A stretch of 64,000 nt of DNA from Ramlibacter cellulosilyticus (lineage in GTDB: Bacteria > Pseudomonadota > Gammaproteobacteria > Burkholderiales > Burkholderiaceae_C), in NCBI RefSeq assembly GCF_014297465.1, contig NZ_JACORT010000015.1:1-64000 (forward strand), written 5' to 3'. The notes below the pieces were generated by a model that searched no databases, had not been told where the DNA came from, and saw only the letters and a list, made by a program, of their open reading frames with translations. Of this stretch, positions 26,710 through 35,098 are shown piece after piece. Position 1 is the stretch's first letter; every line of letters begins with the position of its first letter. The translations under genes and the position numbers were made by a program.

Positions 26710-28022
26710 GCATCCAGCTCACCGCCCTCGAAGCCCGCCCCGTCCCGGCGGACTCGTACCTGTTCGGGCCCCGCGCCGCGTGGTTCGCCTATGCCATGAC
26801 GCTGGGCCTCATGATCATGGACTACGTCGACCGCCAGGTCATCGTGTCCCTGTTCCCGCACATGAAGGCCGAATGGGGCCTCAGCGACACGCAGCTGGGG
26901 ACGCTGGTCTCCATCGTGTCCGTCACCGTCGCCCTGGGCGCGCTGCCCGTCGCGCTGTTCGCCGACCGCGCGAGCCGCGTCAAGAGCATCGTGACGATGG
27001 CCGTCGTGTGGAGCCTCGCCAGCATCTCCTGCATGTTCACGCGCAACTACGGCCAGCTGCTCGCCGCCCGCGGCGCGGTGGGCCTGGGCGAGGCCGGCTA
27101 CGGCTCCGTGGGCGCGGCGCTGATCGCCAGCCACTTCCCCGCGCGCCTGCGCGGTGCGCTGATGGCCGGCTTCTTCGCGTCCGCCTCGGTCGGCTCGGTG
27201 CTCGGCGTGATGCTCGGCGGCCTGATCGCCGCGCGCTGGGGCTGGCAGGCCGCCTTCGGCGTCGTCGGCGTGCCGGGGCTCGTGCTCGCGCTGCTGTACA
27301 TGCGCGTCCGCGACTACCGCACGGTGGCGCTCACGCCCGCACTCGATACCGCCACCCGCTCCGTCGGCGGCGTGCTGCGCCGCGTGGTGCACGCGCTCTC
27401 CCGCTCGCCCACGATGCTGTTCGTCTGCGCCGGCGGCGCCGCGCAGCTGATCGTGGTCTCGGCGATGTGGTCCTGGCTGCCCAGCTTCCTGAACCGCGTG
27501 CACGGCGTCGCGCCCGAGCACGCCGGCATGAAGGCCGCCGTGATCGTGCTGTGCGGCGCCGCCGGCAGCGTCGCCTGGGGCGCGCTCGTCGACCGCGCCG
27601 GCGCGCGCCGCCCGCGCAACAAGCTGTACGCGCTCGCCGCGCTGTGCGTTCTCTCCATGCTGGTGCTGGCGCTGACCTTCGGGGCGCAGGCCGCCGGCTG
27701 GACGATGGACCCGTCGCTGCAGCTCGGCCTGATCGCCGCCGGCAGCTTCGTCGCCACCTGCACGGTGGGCCCCGTCTCGGCCATCGTGATCGACGTGATC
27801 CACCCCGGCGTGCGCGCCACCGGCTCCTCGGTGCTGGCGCTGTTCCAGAACCTGTTCGGCCTGGCGCTCGGCCCCGTGGTCGCCGGCGCGCTGTCGGACC
27901 GCCTCGGCCTCGGCCCGGCGCTCGCCCTCACGCCCCTCTTCGCCATCGCCGCCGCCGCCTTCTTCCTGCGCGCGGCCGGTACCTACGAAGCCGACGCGGC
28001 CCGTGCCGCCGAGGCGCCCTGA
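26706..28022 (+). CDS. MFS transporter
   Basis: 438 residues, about 12 transmembrane helices, with the Spinster/ACS-like start AYAMTLGLMIMDYVDRQVIV and motif A in loop 2-3 (ALFADRASRVKSI). GLGEAGYGSVGAALIASHFP matches aromatic-acid/sugar-phosphate type MFS carriers. It presumably imports the substrate degraded by the surrounding enzymes. Translation is coupled to qor. Confidence 0.88.
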   Translation: MSIQLTALEARPVPADSYLFGPRAAWFAYAMTLGLMIMDYVDRQVIVSLFPHMKAEWGLSDTQLGTLVSIVSVTVALGALPVALFADRASRVKSIVTMAVVWSLASISCMFTRNYGQLLAARGAVGLGEAGYGSVGAALIASHFPARLRGALMAGFFASASVGSVLGVMLGGLIAARWGWQAAFGVVGVPGLVLALLYMRVRDYRTVALTPALDTATRSVGGVLRRVVHALSRSPTMLFVCAGGAAQLIVVSAMWSWLPSFLNRVHGVAPEHAGMKAAVIVLCGAAGSVAWGALVDRAGARRPRNKLYALAALCVLSMLVLALTFGAQAAGWTMDPSLQLGLIAAGSFVATCTVGPVSAIVIDVIHPGVRATGSSVLALFQNLFGLALGPVVAGALSDRLGLGPALALTPLFAIAAAAFFLRAAGTYEADAARAAEAP

Positions 28023-28038
28023 ACCCCAAGGACAGACC

Positions 28039-29667
28039 ATGAACGGCTCCATGATGCAGCAGCCGCTGCTGATCTCCTCCCTCCTCACCCACGCCGAGCG
28101 CCACCACGGCGACCAGCAGGTCGTCTCGCGCCGCGTCGAGGGCGACATCCACCGCTACACCTACCGCGAGCTCGCGGCCCGTGCCCGCAAGATGGCCAAC
28201 GCCGTCGCGACACTGGGCGTGAAGTTCGGCGACCGCGTGGCCACGCTGGCCTGGAACGGCTACCGCCACATGGAGCTGTACTACGCGGTGTCCGGCTCCG
28301 GCGCCGTGCTGCACACGCTCAACCCGCGCCTGCACCCCGACCAGGTGACCTGGATCGCCGACCACGCGGAAGACCAGGTGCTGTTCTTCGACCTGAGCTT
28401 CCTGCCGCTGATCGAGGCGGTGGCCGGCCGCGTGAAGACGATCAAGGCCTTCGTGGCGATGACGGACCGTTCGCGCATGCCCGCCAGCACCAGCATCCGC
28501 AACCTGCTGTGCTACGAGGACCTGGTGGATGCGCAGTCCGACATCTTCGAGTGGCCGACGTTCGACGAGAACACCGCCAGCTCGCTCTGCTACACGTCGG
28601 GCACGACGGGCAACCCCAAGGGCGCGCTCTACAGCCACCGCTCCACCATCCTGCACACGTACGCGAGCGCCCTGCCCGACGCGCTGAACTGGTCTGCCCG
28701 CGACACGATCCTGCCGGTGGTGCCCATGTTCCACGTCAACGCCTGGGGCCTGCCCTATGCCGCGTGCATGGTCGGCGCGAAGCTGGTGTTCCCCGGCCCC
28801 TTCCTGGACGGCAAGAGCCTGTACGAGCTGTTCGAGTCCGAGGGCGTGACCGTGTCCGCCGGCGTGCCCACCGTGTGGCAGGGCCTGCTCGCGCACGTGG
28901 AAGCGAGCAACCTGAAGTTCCGCACGATGCGTCGCACGATCATCGGCGGCTCGGCTTGCCCGCCGGCGATGATGGAAGCGTTCGAGAACCGCTACCACGT
29001 GCAGGTGCTGCACGCCTGGGGCATGACGGAGCTGAGCCCGCTGGGCACGGCCTGCGTGCTCAAGGCCCACCAGCTCGCGCTGTCGCCGGCGCAGCGCCTC
29101 GCCGTGCAGGCCAAGCAGGGCCGCGCGGTGTACGGCGTGGACATGAAGATCGTCGACGACGATGGCCGCGAACTGCCGCGCGACGGCAAGGCGTCCGGCG
29201 AGCTGCTGGTGCGCGGCCCCTGGGTGATCCGGGAGTACTTCAAGGGCGAAGGCGGCGACCCGCTGGTGAACGGCTGGTTCCCCACGGGGGACGTGGCGAC
29301 CATCGACGCCGACGGCTTCATGCAGATCACCGACCGCAGCAAGGACGTGATCAAGTCCGGCGGCGAGTGGATCGGTTCCATCGACCTGGAGAACATCGCG
29401 ATGGCGCACCCCGCCGTGGCGATGGCCGCCTGCATCGCCGCCAAGCACCCGAAGTGGGACGAGCGCCCGCTGCTGGTGGTGGTCAAGAAGCCCGGCGCCG
29501 AGGTGAACCGCATCGACCTGATCAAGTTCTACGAGGGCAAGATCGCCAAGTGGTGGACGCCGGACGACGTCGTCTTCGTCGACAGCATCCCGCTGGGCGC
29601 GACCGGCAAGATGCAGAAGAACAAGCTGCGCGAGCAGTTCCAGGCGTACAAGCTTCCTTCGGCCTGA
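28039..29667 (+). CDS. Acyl-CoA synthetase (AMP-forming)
   Basis: 542 residues. AMP-binding motif CYTSGTTGNPKGALYSH spans 184-200, the adenylate motif YHVQVLHAWGMTELSP follows in the middle, and the hinge ITDRSKDVIKSGGEW and C-terminal lysine loop ATGKMQKNKL are intact. It resembles medium/long-chain acyl-CoA ligases (AlkK/FadD3-like). It would activate an acid to its CoA ester, giving substrates for CoA-dependent steps. It begins 16 nt after the MFS stop and ends one base before the yeiH-like ATG. Confidence 0.9.
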   Translation: MNGSMMQQPLLISSLLTHAERHHGDQQVVSRRVEGDIHRYTYRELAARARKMANAVATLGVKFGDRVATLAWNGYRHMELYYAVSGSGAVLHTLNPRLHPDQVTWIADHAEDQVLFFDLSFLPLIEAVAGRVKTIKAFVAMTDRSRMPASTSIRNLLCYEDLVDAQSDIFEWPTFDENTASSLCYTSGTTGNPKGALYSHRSTILHTYASALPDALNWSARDTILPVVPMFHVNAWGLPYAACMVGAKLVFPGPFLDGKSLYELFESEGVTVSAGVPTVWQGLLAHVEASNLKFRTMRRTIIGGSACPPAMMEAFENRYHVQVLHAWGMTELSPLGTACVLKAHQLALSPAQRLAVQAKQGRAVYGVDMKIVDDDGRELPRDGKASGELLVRGPWVIREYFKGEGGDPLVNGWFPTGDVATIDADGFMQITDRSKDVIKSGGEWIGSIDLENIAMAHPAVAMAACIAAKHPKWDERPLLVVVKKPGAEVNRIDLIKFYEGKIAKWWTPDDVVFVDSIPLGATGKMQKNKLREQFQAYKLPSA

Positions 29668-29668
29668 C

Positions 29669-30682
29669 ATGGAACTCGCCGCCCGCCTCTCGTTCGGCTC
29701 GGCGCGGGCGCGCACCCTCGCGCCCGGCATGCTCGCCTGCGGCGTCGTGGGCGCCGCCGCGGCCTTCCTGTCGGAGCATTACGGCGCGCCCGTGATGCTG
29801 TTCGCCCTGCTGCTCGGCATGGCGATGAACTTCCTCTCCGCCGACGGCCCGTGCCGCCCCGGCATCGAGTTCACGGCCAAGCAGGTGCTGCGCATCGGCA
29901 TCGCGCTGCTGGGGCTGCGCATCACGATCGCGCAGGTCGCCGCGCTCGGCTGGGGCCCGGTCGGCCTCGTGATCGCGTGCGTGGTGCTGACGATCGTCGT
30001 CTCCGTGTTCGCGGCGAAGGCGCTCGGCTTCCAGGCCATCTTCGGCATGCTCACCGGCGGGGCGACCGCGATCTGCGGCGCGTCGGCGGCGCTGGCGCTG
30101 TCGGCGGCGCTGCCCGCGCATCCGCAGAAGGACAAGGCGACGCTGTTCACGGTGATCGGCGTGTCCGCCCTCTCCACCCTCGCCATGGTGCTGTATCCGA
30201 TGGTCGTGCAATGGATCGGGTATGCGCCGCCGCAGGCGGGCAAGTTCCTCGGCGCGACCATCCACGACGTCGCGCAGGTCGTCGGCGCCGGCTACAGCAT
30301 CTCGCCGGAAGCGGGCGACGTGGCCACGCTGGTGAAGCTGATGCGCGTGGCCATGCTGCTGCCCGTCATCCTGGTCGCGGCCATGATCACCCGCCGCAGC
30401 GGCGCCACCGAAGGCGGCGAGCGGCCGCCGCTGCTGCCCTGGTTCGCCGTCGCGTTCGCGCTGCTGGTGGCCGTCAACAGCACGGGCTGGATCCCGCATG
30501 CGGTGCAGTCCGCCGGGAACGACTTCTCCCGCTGGTGCCTCGTGGCCTCGATCGCCGGCATCGGCATGAAGACCCACCTGAAGGAACTCGCGACCGTGGG
30601 CTTCAAGCCCGTGGCGCTGATGGTGGGAGAGACCCTGTTCCTCGCGTTGCTCGCGCTGGCGCTCTTGCGCTGGCTGCCCTGA
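29669..30682 (+). CDS. YeiH/UPF0324-family membrane protein
   Basis: 337 residues with 9-10 transmembrane helices, the conserved GIALLGLRITIAQVAALGW and LTGGATAICGASAALALSAA segments, and GATIHDVAQVVGAGYSIS of the YeiH family (putative sulfate exporter). One branch helps remove sulfate released from sulfonate degradation. With the upstream TauD-like dioxygenase, a sulfonate or sulfate-ester substrate is possible but unproven. ATG at 29669 overlaps the ligase end region. Confidence 0.88.
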   Translation: MELAARLSFGSARARTLAPGMLACGVVGAAAAFLSEHYGAPVMLFALLLGMAMNFLSADGPCRPGIEFTAKQVLRIGIALLGLRITIAQVAALGWGPVGLVIACVVLTIVVSVFAAKALGFQAIFGMLTGGATAICGASAALALSAALPAHPQKDKATLFTVIGVSALSTLAMVLYPMVVQWIGYAPPQAGKFLGATIHDVAQVVGAGYSISPEAGDVATLVKLMRVAMLLPVILVAAMITRRSGATEGGERPPLLPWFAVAFALLVAVNSTGWIPHAVQSAGNDFSRWCLVASIAGIGMKTHLKELATVGFKPVALMVGETLFLALLALALLRWLP

Positions 30683-30705
30683 ACCTCCACCATCCTCCGA
30701 ACCCC

Positions 30706-31686
30706 ATGAACCGCTGGTCCCTGCAGCGGCGACAGCTGCTCGCCGCCTCCCTCTTCTCCCTCGCCTCCTGCGGCGCCTTCGCCCAGGCCTGGCCCGCGAA
30801 GCCCCTGCGCCTCGTCGTCGCCGGGCCCGCCGGCGGCAACGCCGACCTGGTGGCGCGGCTCGTCGCCGAGCCGCTGGCCCGCGAACTGGGCCAGCCCGTG
30901 GTGGTGGACAACAAGCCGGGCGGCGCCGGTGCCATCGCCATCGGCGAGGTGCTGCAGGCGCCGCGCGACGGCTACACGCTGCTGGTGGGCGTGAACTCGC
31001 TCGTGAGCGAGATCCCGCACATCGTCAAGCTGCGCTGGGACGTCGCGAAGGAGATCAAGCCGCTGGCCGAACTGGGCCGCGGCGGGCTGGTGCTCGTGGG
31101 GCATCCCTCGGTGCCCGCGAAGAACGTGCCCGAGCTGGTCGCCTACGCGAAGGCGAATCCCGGCAAGCTGAACTACGCCTCGTACAGCCCCGGCACGCTG
31201 TCGCACGTGCTGGGCCTGCAGCTGAACCAGGCCGCCGGCATCCAGCTCACGCACGTCGGCTACAAGGGCTCCGCACCCGCGCTGGCCGACGTGATGGGCA
31301 ACCACGTGCCGCTGATGTTCGACGGCCTGGGCAGCTCGCTGCCGCTGATCAAGTCCGGCAAGGTCAAGGCCTTCGCAGTGAGCGCGCCCAGGCGGGTGCC
31401 GCAACTGCCGGACGTGCCGACCTTCCACGAACTCGGCTACCCGCAGCTCGACGCCCTGGCGTGGATGGGCCTGTGGTCCACGCCGGACGTGCCCGCGCCC
31501 GTGCAGGCGCGGGTGCGCGAGGCGGCGCTGAAGGTGCTGGCGAATGCGGACGTGCGTGCGCGCATGCTGGACACGGGCCTGGAGGCGGGCCTGCCACGCA
31601 CGCCGGAGGAGATGGCCAAGGGATTGAAGACCGACTACGACCGCGTGGGCGGCGTGCTGCAGTCCATCGGCTTCAAGCCCGAATAG
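30706..31686 (+). CDS. Bug-family tripartite tricarboxylate transporter receptor
   Basis: 326 residues. Signal peptide at 1-26 with AFA/QA cleavage, followed by the Bug core: PLRLVVAGPAGGNADLVARL, VVVDNKPGGAGAIA, and the strand VPLMFDGLGSSLP. Bug receptors bind carboxylates or aromatic acids in the periplasm and are abundant in Burkholderiales. No TctA/TctB membrane genes are next to it, so it may be a lone receptor. It is the last clearly linked gene of the catabolic run. Confidence 0.9.
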   Translation: MNRWSLQRRQLLAASLFSLASCGAFAQAWPAKPLRLVVAGPAGGNADLVARLVAEPLARELGQPVVVDNKPGGAGAIAIGEVLQAPRDGYTLLVGVNSLVSEIPHIVKLRWDVAKEIKPLAELGRGGLVLVGHPSVPAKNVPELVAYAKANPGKLNYASYSPGTLSHVLGLQLNQAAGIQLTHVGYKGSAPALADVMGNHVPLMFDGLGSSLPLIKSGKVKAFAVSAPRRVPQLPDVPTFHELGYPQLDALAWMGLWSTPDVPAPVQARVREAALKVLANADVRARMLDTGLEAGLPRTPEEMAKGLKTDYDRVGGVLQSIGFKPE

Positions 31687-31698
31687 GGTCCTCCGCGC

Positions 31699-32061
31699 TC
31701 AGGACGCGCCGTCTTCCTCGCAGGGCAGCAGCCACTGCACGCGGGCGCGCAGCTGCTGGGTGGCGAGGGCATGGCGCCGGCGCTCGGGGGCCAGCTGGCC
31801 CGCGTCCACCGCGTCGCCGGCATTCAGCAGGGCCCGGATCAGGTCGGCATGCGCGATCAGTACCTCGGCCCACGCGGCGTGCAGTCCCGCAAGCGCGCCG
31901 CCGAGGTCGCGGATCTGGTTCATCTGCCGGTTGACCTCGACGTAGTGCTTCGCGTCCGGCCAGTGCGTCACCATGCGGCCCACCTCCTGCTCGTACGATT
32001 CGAGCAGCGCGAGCAGCTGTTGCGCGATGGCGCGCAGCGCGGGGGCGTTGGAGGCGGACAT
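31699..32061 (-). CDS. Hypothetical protein, 120 aa
   Basis: An alpha-helical protein with no signal or membrane segment and one late cysteine (QWLLPCEEDG). No domain recognised. It lies convergent to the Bug gene (12-bp gap). A role cannot be assigned. Confidence 0.65.
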   Translation of the reverse strand: MSASNAPALRAIAQQLLALLESYEQEVGRMVTHWPDAKHYVEVNRQMNQIRDLGGALAGLHAAWAEVLIAHADLIRALLNAGDAVDAGQLAPERRRHALATQQLRARVQWLLPCEEDGAS

Positions 32062-32134
32062 GGGGTGACTTCAACGCGACGATAGCCGTGTCCACCCGCG
32101 GACGCAACGGCTCGCCGCACGGGGAGCGGCAAGC

Positions 32135-32470
32135 TCAACGGGCGCGCGCCGCCTCCAGGAATGCGCCGAAGCGGGAGTCCGGCGCCTGCGCCAGGGGGCC
32201 GACCACGCAGGCCTGCAGGGCCTCCGCGATGGGGCCGCCCGCCTGCTCGCAGCGCACGACGAGCTCCGCGAAACGCCGCAGCTGCCGGTCCGGAAACGTG
32301 TCGGCATTGCGTTCGAAATACAAGGCGAATTCGCGCAGCAGCGAAGCGTAGGTCGGTCCGGCATCCTCCAGCACCGACTCGCCCCAGGCGCCGAAGTCGC
32401 GCGGCAGCCCGGGGAACACCGCGGCGAGCGCGTCCTTGAGTTCGGCGGACGTGGCCGGCAACTTCTTCAT
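32135..32470 (-). CDS. Hypothetical protein, 111 aa
   Basis: 111 residues, soluble, with an N-terminal MKKLPATSAELKDALAAVFP and helical body; no known domain found. It is 73 bp upstream (minus sense) of the 31699-32061 gene and may be transcribed with it. The start has no strong RBS but the frame has the codon bias of neighbours. Confidence 0.65.
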   Translation of the reverse strand: MKKLPATSAELKDALAAVFPGLPRDFGAWGESVLEDAGPTYASLLREFALYFERNADTFPDRQLRRFAELVVRCEQAGGPIAEALQACVVGPLAQAPDSRFGAFLEAARAR

Positions 32471-32590
32471 GCGGCCAGTCTACGAAGGCTCGCCGCGCGG
32501 CGCTACCTCCGGACGGTGCATCGGCGTCGCCTGCAAGCCACGCCGCCTTCGGCTACGCTGCGCGCTTTCCACCGCCCAGGAGTGTTGCCC

Positions 32591-33490
32591 ATGCCGCCGC
32601 GCCTCACCGCCCAGGATTTCGACCAGGAGCTGCTGATCCTCTTCGACGCCTACGTGCACGGCAACCTCGACCGGCGCGGCTTCCTCGACAAGGCGCAGCG
32701 CTTTGCCAAGGCCGGCGTCACGGCGGCGGGCCTGCTTGCATCGCTGAGCCCCAACTTCGCGGCGGGCCAGCAGGTGAAGCCGGACGACGGCCGGCTGCAG
32801 ACCGGGCACGTCACCATCCCTTCGCCGCAAGGCAACGGGCAGGTCCGCGGCTACCTCGCGCGTCCTGCTTCGGCCGGCACGCGCAAGCTGCCGGCGATCC
32901 TCGTCATCCACGAGAACCGCGGGCTCAACCCGCACATCGAGGACATCACGCGGCGGCTGGCGCTGGACGGATTCATGGCTTTCGCGCCCGATGCGCTCAC
33001 GCCGCTGGGCGGCTATCCCGGTGACGAAGACAAGGCCCGCGAGAACTTCGCGAAGCTGGACCAGGCGAAGACGCGCGAGGACTTCCTCGCCGCCGCGGCG
33101 TGGCTGGATGCGCGCGCCGACAGCACGGGCAAGCTCGGTGCCGTGGGCTTCTGCTATGGCGGCGGCATCGTGCACTGGCTGGCCACGCGCCTCGCGAACC
33201 TGGACGCCGGCGTGCCCTTCTACGGCAACTCTCCCGCGCCGGAAGAGGCCGCGAAGGTGAAGGCGCCGCTGCTGGTGCACCTGGCCGGCACGGATGAACG
33301 CATCAATGCGGCGTGGCCCGCCTACGAGGCGGCACTGAAGGCCGCGGGCGCGAAGTACACGATGCTGCAGTACCCGGGCACGCAGCACGGCTTCAACAAC
33401 GACACGACGCCGCGGTATGACGCGGCGGCGGCAAAGATGGCCTGGGAGAGGACGGTCGCGTTCTTCCGGAGCAATCTCGGGGTCGCTTGA
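32591..33490 (+). CDS. Dienelactone hydrolase-family protein
   Basis: 299 residues. An N-terminal stretch RRGFLDKAQRF followed by a hydrophobic helix (39-52) resembles a Tat-type signal or membrane anchor. The hydrolase fold follows with nucleophile Cys188 in VGFCYGGG, an aspartate in LAGTDERIN, and the histidine in GTQHGFNND, the Cys-Asp-His triad of dienelactone hydrolases. This long form is common in Burkholderiales as a general hydrolase. RBS AGGAG lies 10 nt before the ATG. It is flanked by small uncharacterised genes. Confidence 0.88.
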   Translation: MPPRLTAQDFDQELLILFDAYVHGNLDRRGFLDKAQRFAKAGVTAAGLLASLSPNFAAGQQVKPDDGRLQTGHVTIPSPQGNGQVRGYLARPASAGTRKLPAILVIHENRGLNPHIEDITRRLALDGFMAFAPDALTPLGGYPGDEDKARENFAKLDQAKTREDFLAAAAWLDARADSTGKLGAVGFCYGGGIVHWLATRLANLDAGVPFYGNSPAPEEAAKVKAPLLVHLAGTDERINAAWPAYEAALKAAGAKYTMLQYPGTQHGFNNDTTPRYDAAAAKMAWERTVAFFRSNLGVA

Positions 33491-33500
33491 AAGCTCCGCC

Positions 33501-33881
33501 TCACGGCGGTGCGCCAGGCCAGCGATCCTCCGCCTCGAACGGGAAGTAGATCGCCCCCGACTCCAGCGCCTGGCAGTGGTTGAGGCCCAGCGCCGTCATG
33601 ATCGCGCGGACAGGCGGAGGGCCGGCGTAGACGCGGAAGTCCAGCAGGGTCTCTTCGGACGCGCCGAACAGGATGATCTCGATGGCGTGCCCTTCGCCGC
33701 CGAAAGGGCCGGAGGCGAAGAGCATGTCGTTCGAGGACTCCCAGCGCAGGCCGGGGATTGCCGCGTCCAGTGCTGCCCGGACGGCGTCGCGGGTGCCTAG
33801 CGGCTCGCGGTGCTCGCGGTCCCAGGCGTGCATGGGGCCGATGCCGTCGGGGGCGCGGAAGAGGGTGAGCTGGAAAGGCAT
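33501..33881 (-). CDS. Hypothetical protein, 126 aa
   Basis: 126 residues with a beta-rich core (AIEIILFGA, LLDFRVYAG) and no signal peptide; it does not contain an obvious enzymatic motif. It lies convergent to the dienelactone hydrolase gene with a 10-bp gap. The family is not recognised. Confidence 0.68.
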   Translation of the reverse strand: MPFQLTLFRAPDGIGPMHAWDREHREPLGTRDAVRAALDAAIPGLRWESSNDMLFASGPFGGEGHAIEIILFGASEETLLDFRVYAGPPPVRAIMTALGLNHCQALESGAIYFPFEAEDRWPGAPP

Positions 33882-33905
33882 GGGCCGCGTCCTACCCGGC
33901 AGCCA

Positions 33906-34445
33906 TCACGCAAACGGGCTTCGAAGAAGCTTGTCCGTCGGGGCGAGAACGGTGAACCGAAGTCCGGCGTGAGCGTCGTGCCGAAAGCCGCAGATCTCGT
34001 GCGCCAACGTGATGGGTACGTCGAACACCGCGTCACAGCGGGCTTGCGCCGCGCGTTGCCTGGCGCCAGCGAGGATCGCGGGCAGCGAATCCGGGGGATC
34101 GCCCTCGACGGCCAGGTCATCCTCCCCTTCGTCCAGGACGTGCGACACCTCCCAGACCATCTCGATGTCGCGACAGAAGACCGACCGCGACGCGTTCACG
34201 CTCTCGCTCGCCGTGCACCCGACGGCGAGACATTCGCTCGAGATGGATTCGGCCAGGAGCTGTTCCGTCCACTCGTGGTTGAACTCCTTCAACCAGATCA
34301 GGTACCAGCCGCCGGGAAGAACGGCGCCCGCGTAGGCCGTCGCGCCGGGCGAGGCAACTTCTCCCGTGTCGACGAGGCCCACGGAGTGCAAGACCTCTTC
34401 GGCGGACTTGCCGTGGACCGCGACCCAGCTGAACGAAAACCCCAT
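33906..34445 (-). CDS. Hypothetical protein, 179 aa
   Basis: A soluble 179-residue protein starting MGFSFSWVAVHGKSAEEVL with cysteine pairs around 72-76 (ECLAVGCT). No domain recognised. Its codons use A/T at third positions more often than the neighbours, which could mean recent acquisition. It lies 24 bp upstream (minus sense) of the 126-residue gene. Confidence 0.66.
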   Translation of the reverse strand: MGFSFSWVAVHGKSAEEVLHSVGLVDTGEVASPGATAYAGAVLPGGWYLIWLKEFNHEWTEQLLAESISSECLAVGCTASESVNASRSVFCRDIEMVWEVSHVLDEGEDDLAVEGDPPDSLPAILAGARQRAAQARCDAVFDVPITLAHEICGFRHDAHAGLRFTVLAPTDKLLRSPFA

Positions 34446-34478
34446 CGATCCCTCCTGCGTTCCAGGAACGCCTGATAT

Positions 34479-34874
34479 CTACAGCAGGACGAGCGCCGCG
34501 AGCGCCATGGCGATGCCTCCTCCGATGAGGAGCCAAGAAGGCTTCTGCTTCTCGAACACGAACTCGTAGGGATCGCGCGGGTCGTAGAGGACCTTCACCG
34601 GCTGGCCGGAGCGGAAATCGTCCAGCGCCTCCGCGGGGAAGGAACTGCGCTTGGTCACCTCGCGGCCTTCCACCGTCTTGAAGCGGATCTCCGCGGTGTA
34701 GGTCGTCATGCCGCGGGACCGGTGCTCTGTGTAGTTCGCAATCGGCGCCACCACGGCCTCCTGGCCGGTGCGCTTCACCCTTCCGAGGTTCTGGCGTTCG
34801 CTGACGCCCACTCCCAGGAAGACCAGCCCGGCGATGACGCCAAGCACCTTGAAGACCAGGCTGCGGCTGACCAT
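34479..34874 (-). CDS. DUF3592-type membrane protein
   Basis: 131 residues: transmembrane helix at about 6-23, an extracytoplasmic beta domain (TTYTAEIRFKTVEGREV, VKVLYDPRDPYEF), and a second helix at 113-130. This matches DUF3592. A longer in-frame version from 35015 is unlikely as its extension lacks coding character. The start at 34874 has GGAGG nearby. Function unknown. Confidence 0.75.
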   Translation of the reverse strand: MVSRSLVFKVLGVIAGLVFLGVGVSERQNLGRVKRTGQEAVVAPIANYTEHRSRGMTTYTAEIRFKTVEGREVTKRSSFPAEALDDFRSGQPVKVLYDPRDPYEFVFEKQKPSWLLIGGGIAMALAALVLL

Positions 34875-35041
34875 GCGGCTCTCCTCCTCCGCGACACCAC
34901 GGCACGCCGGGTGCGCGAATCTTGTCATTCGAATGTATCTGCGCGCCTCGAGAACGGCCCGAATCAGAAGACGCAAGGTCGAACGGCGTGGCGGCTGGCC
35001 CACACACCACGGCATTCACGCCGGGGCCAACCGTCGCACCC

Positions 35042-35067
35042 AAAAAAGAGGGCCGCAATCGCGGCCC
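35042..35067 (-). terminator. Rho-independent terminator of the RND operon
   Basis: On the minus strand, GGGCCGC-GATT-GCGGCCC is followed by TC and six Ts. It lies 32 bp after the stop of the RND gene and ends the minus-strand cassette 35099-41562. Confidence 0.85.
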
Positions 35068-35098
35068 CTCAACCTTGGAAACTTGCCTTCTACCGGCC

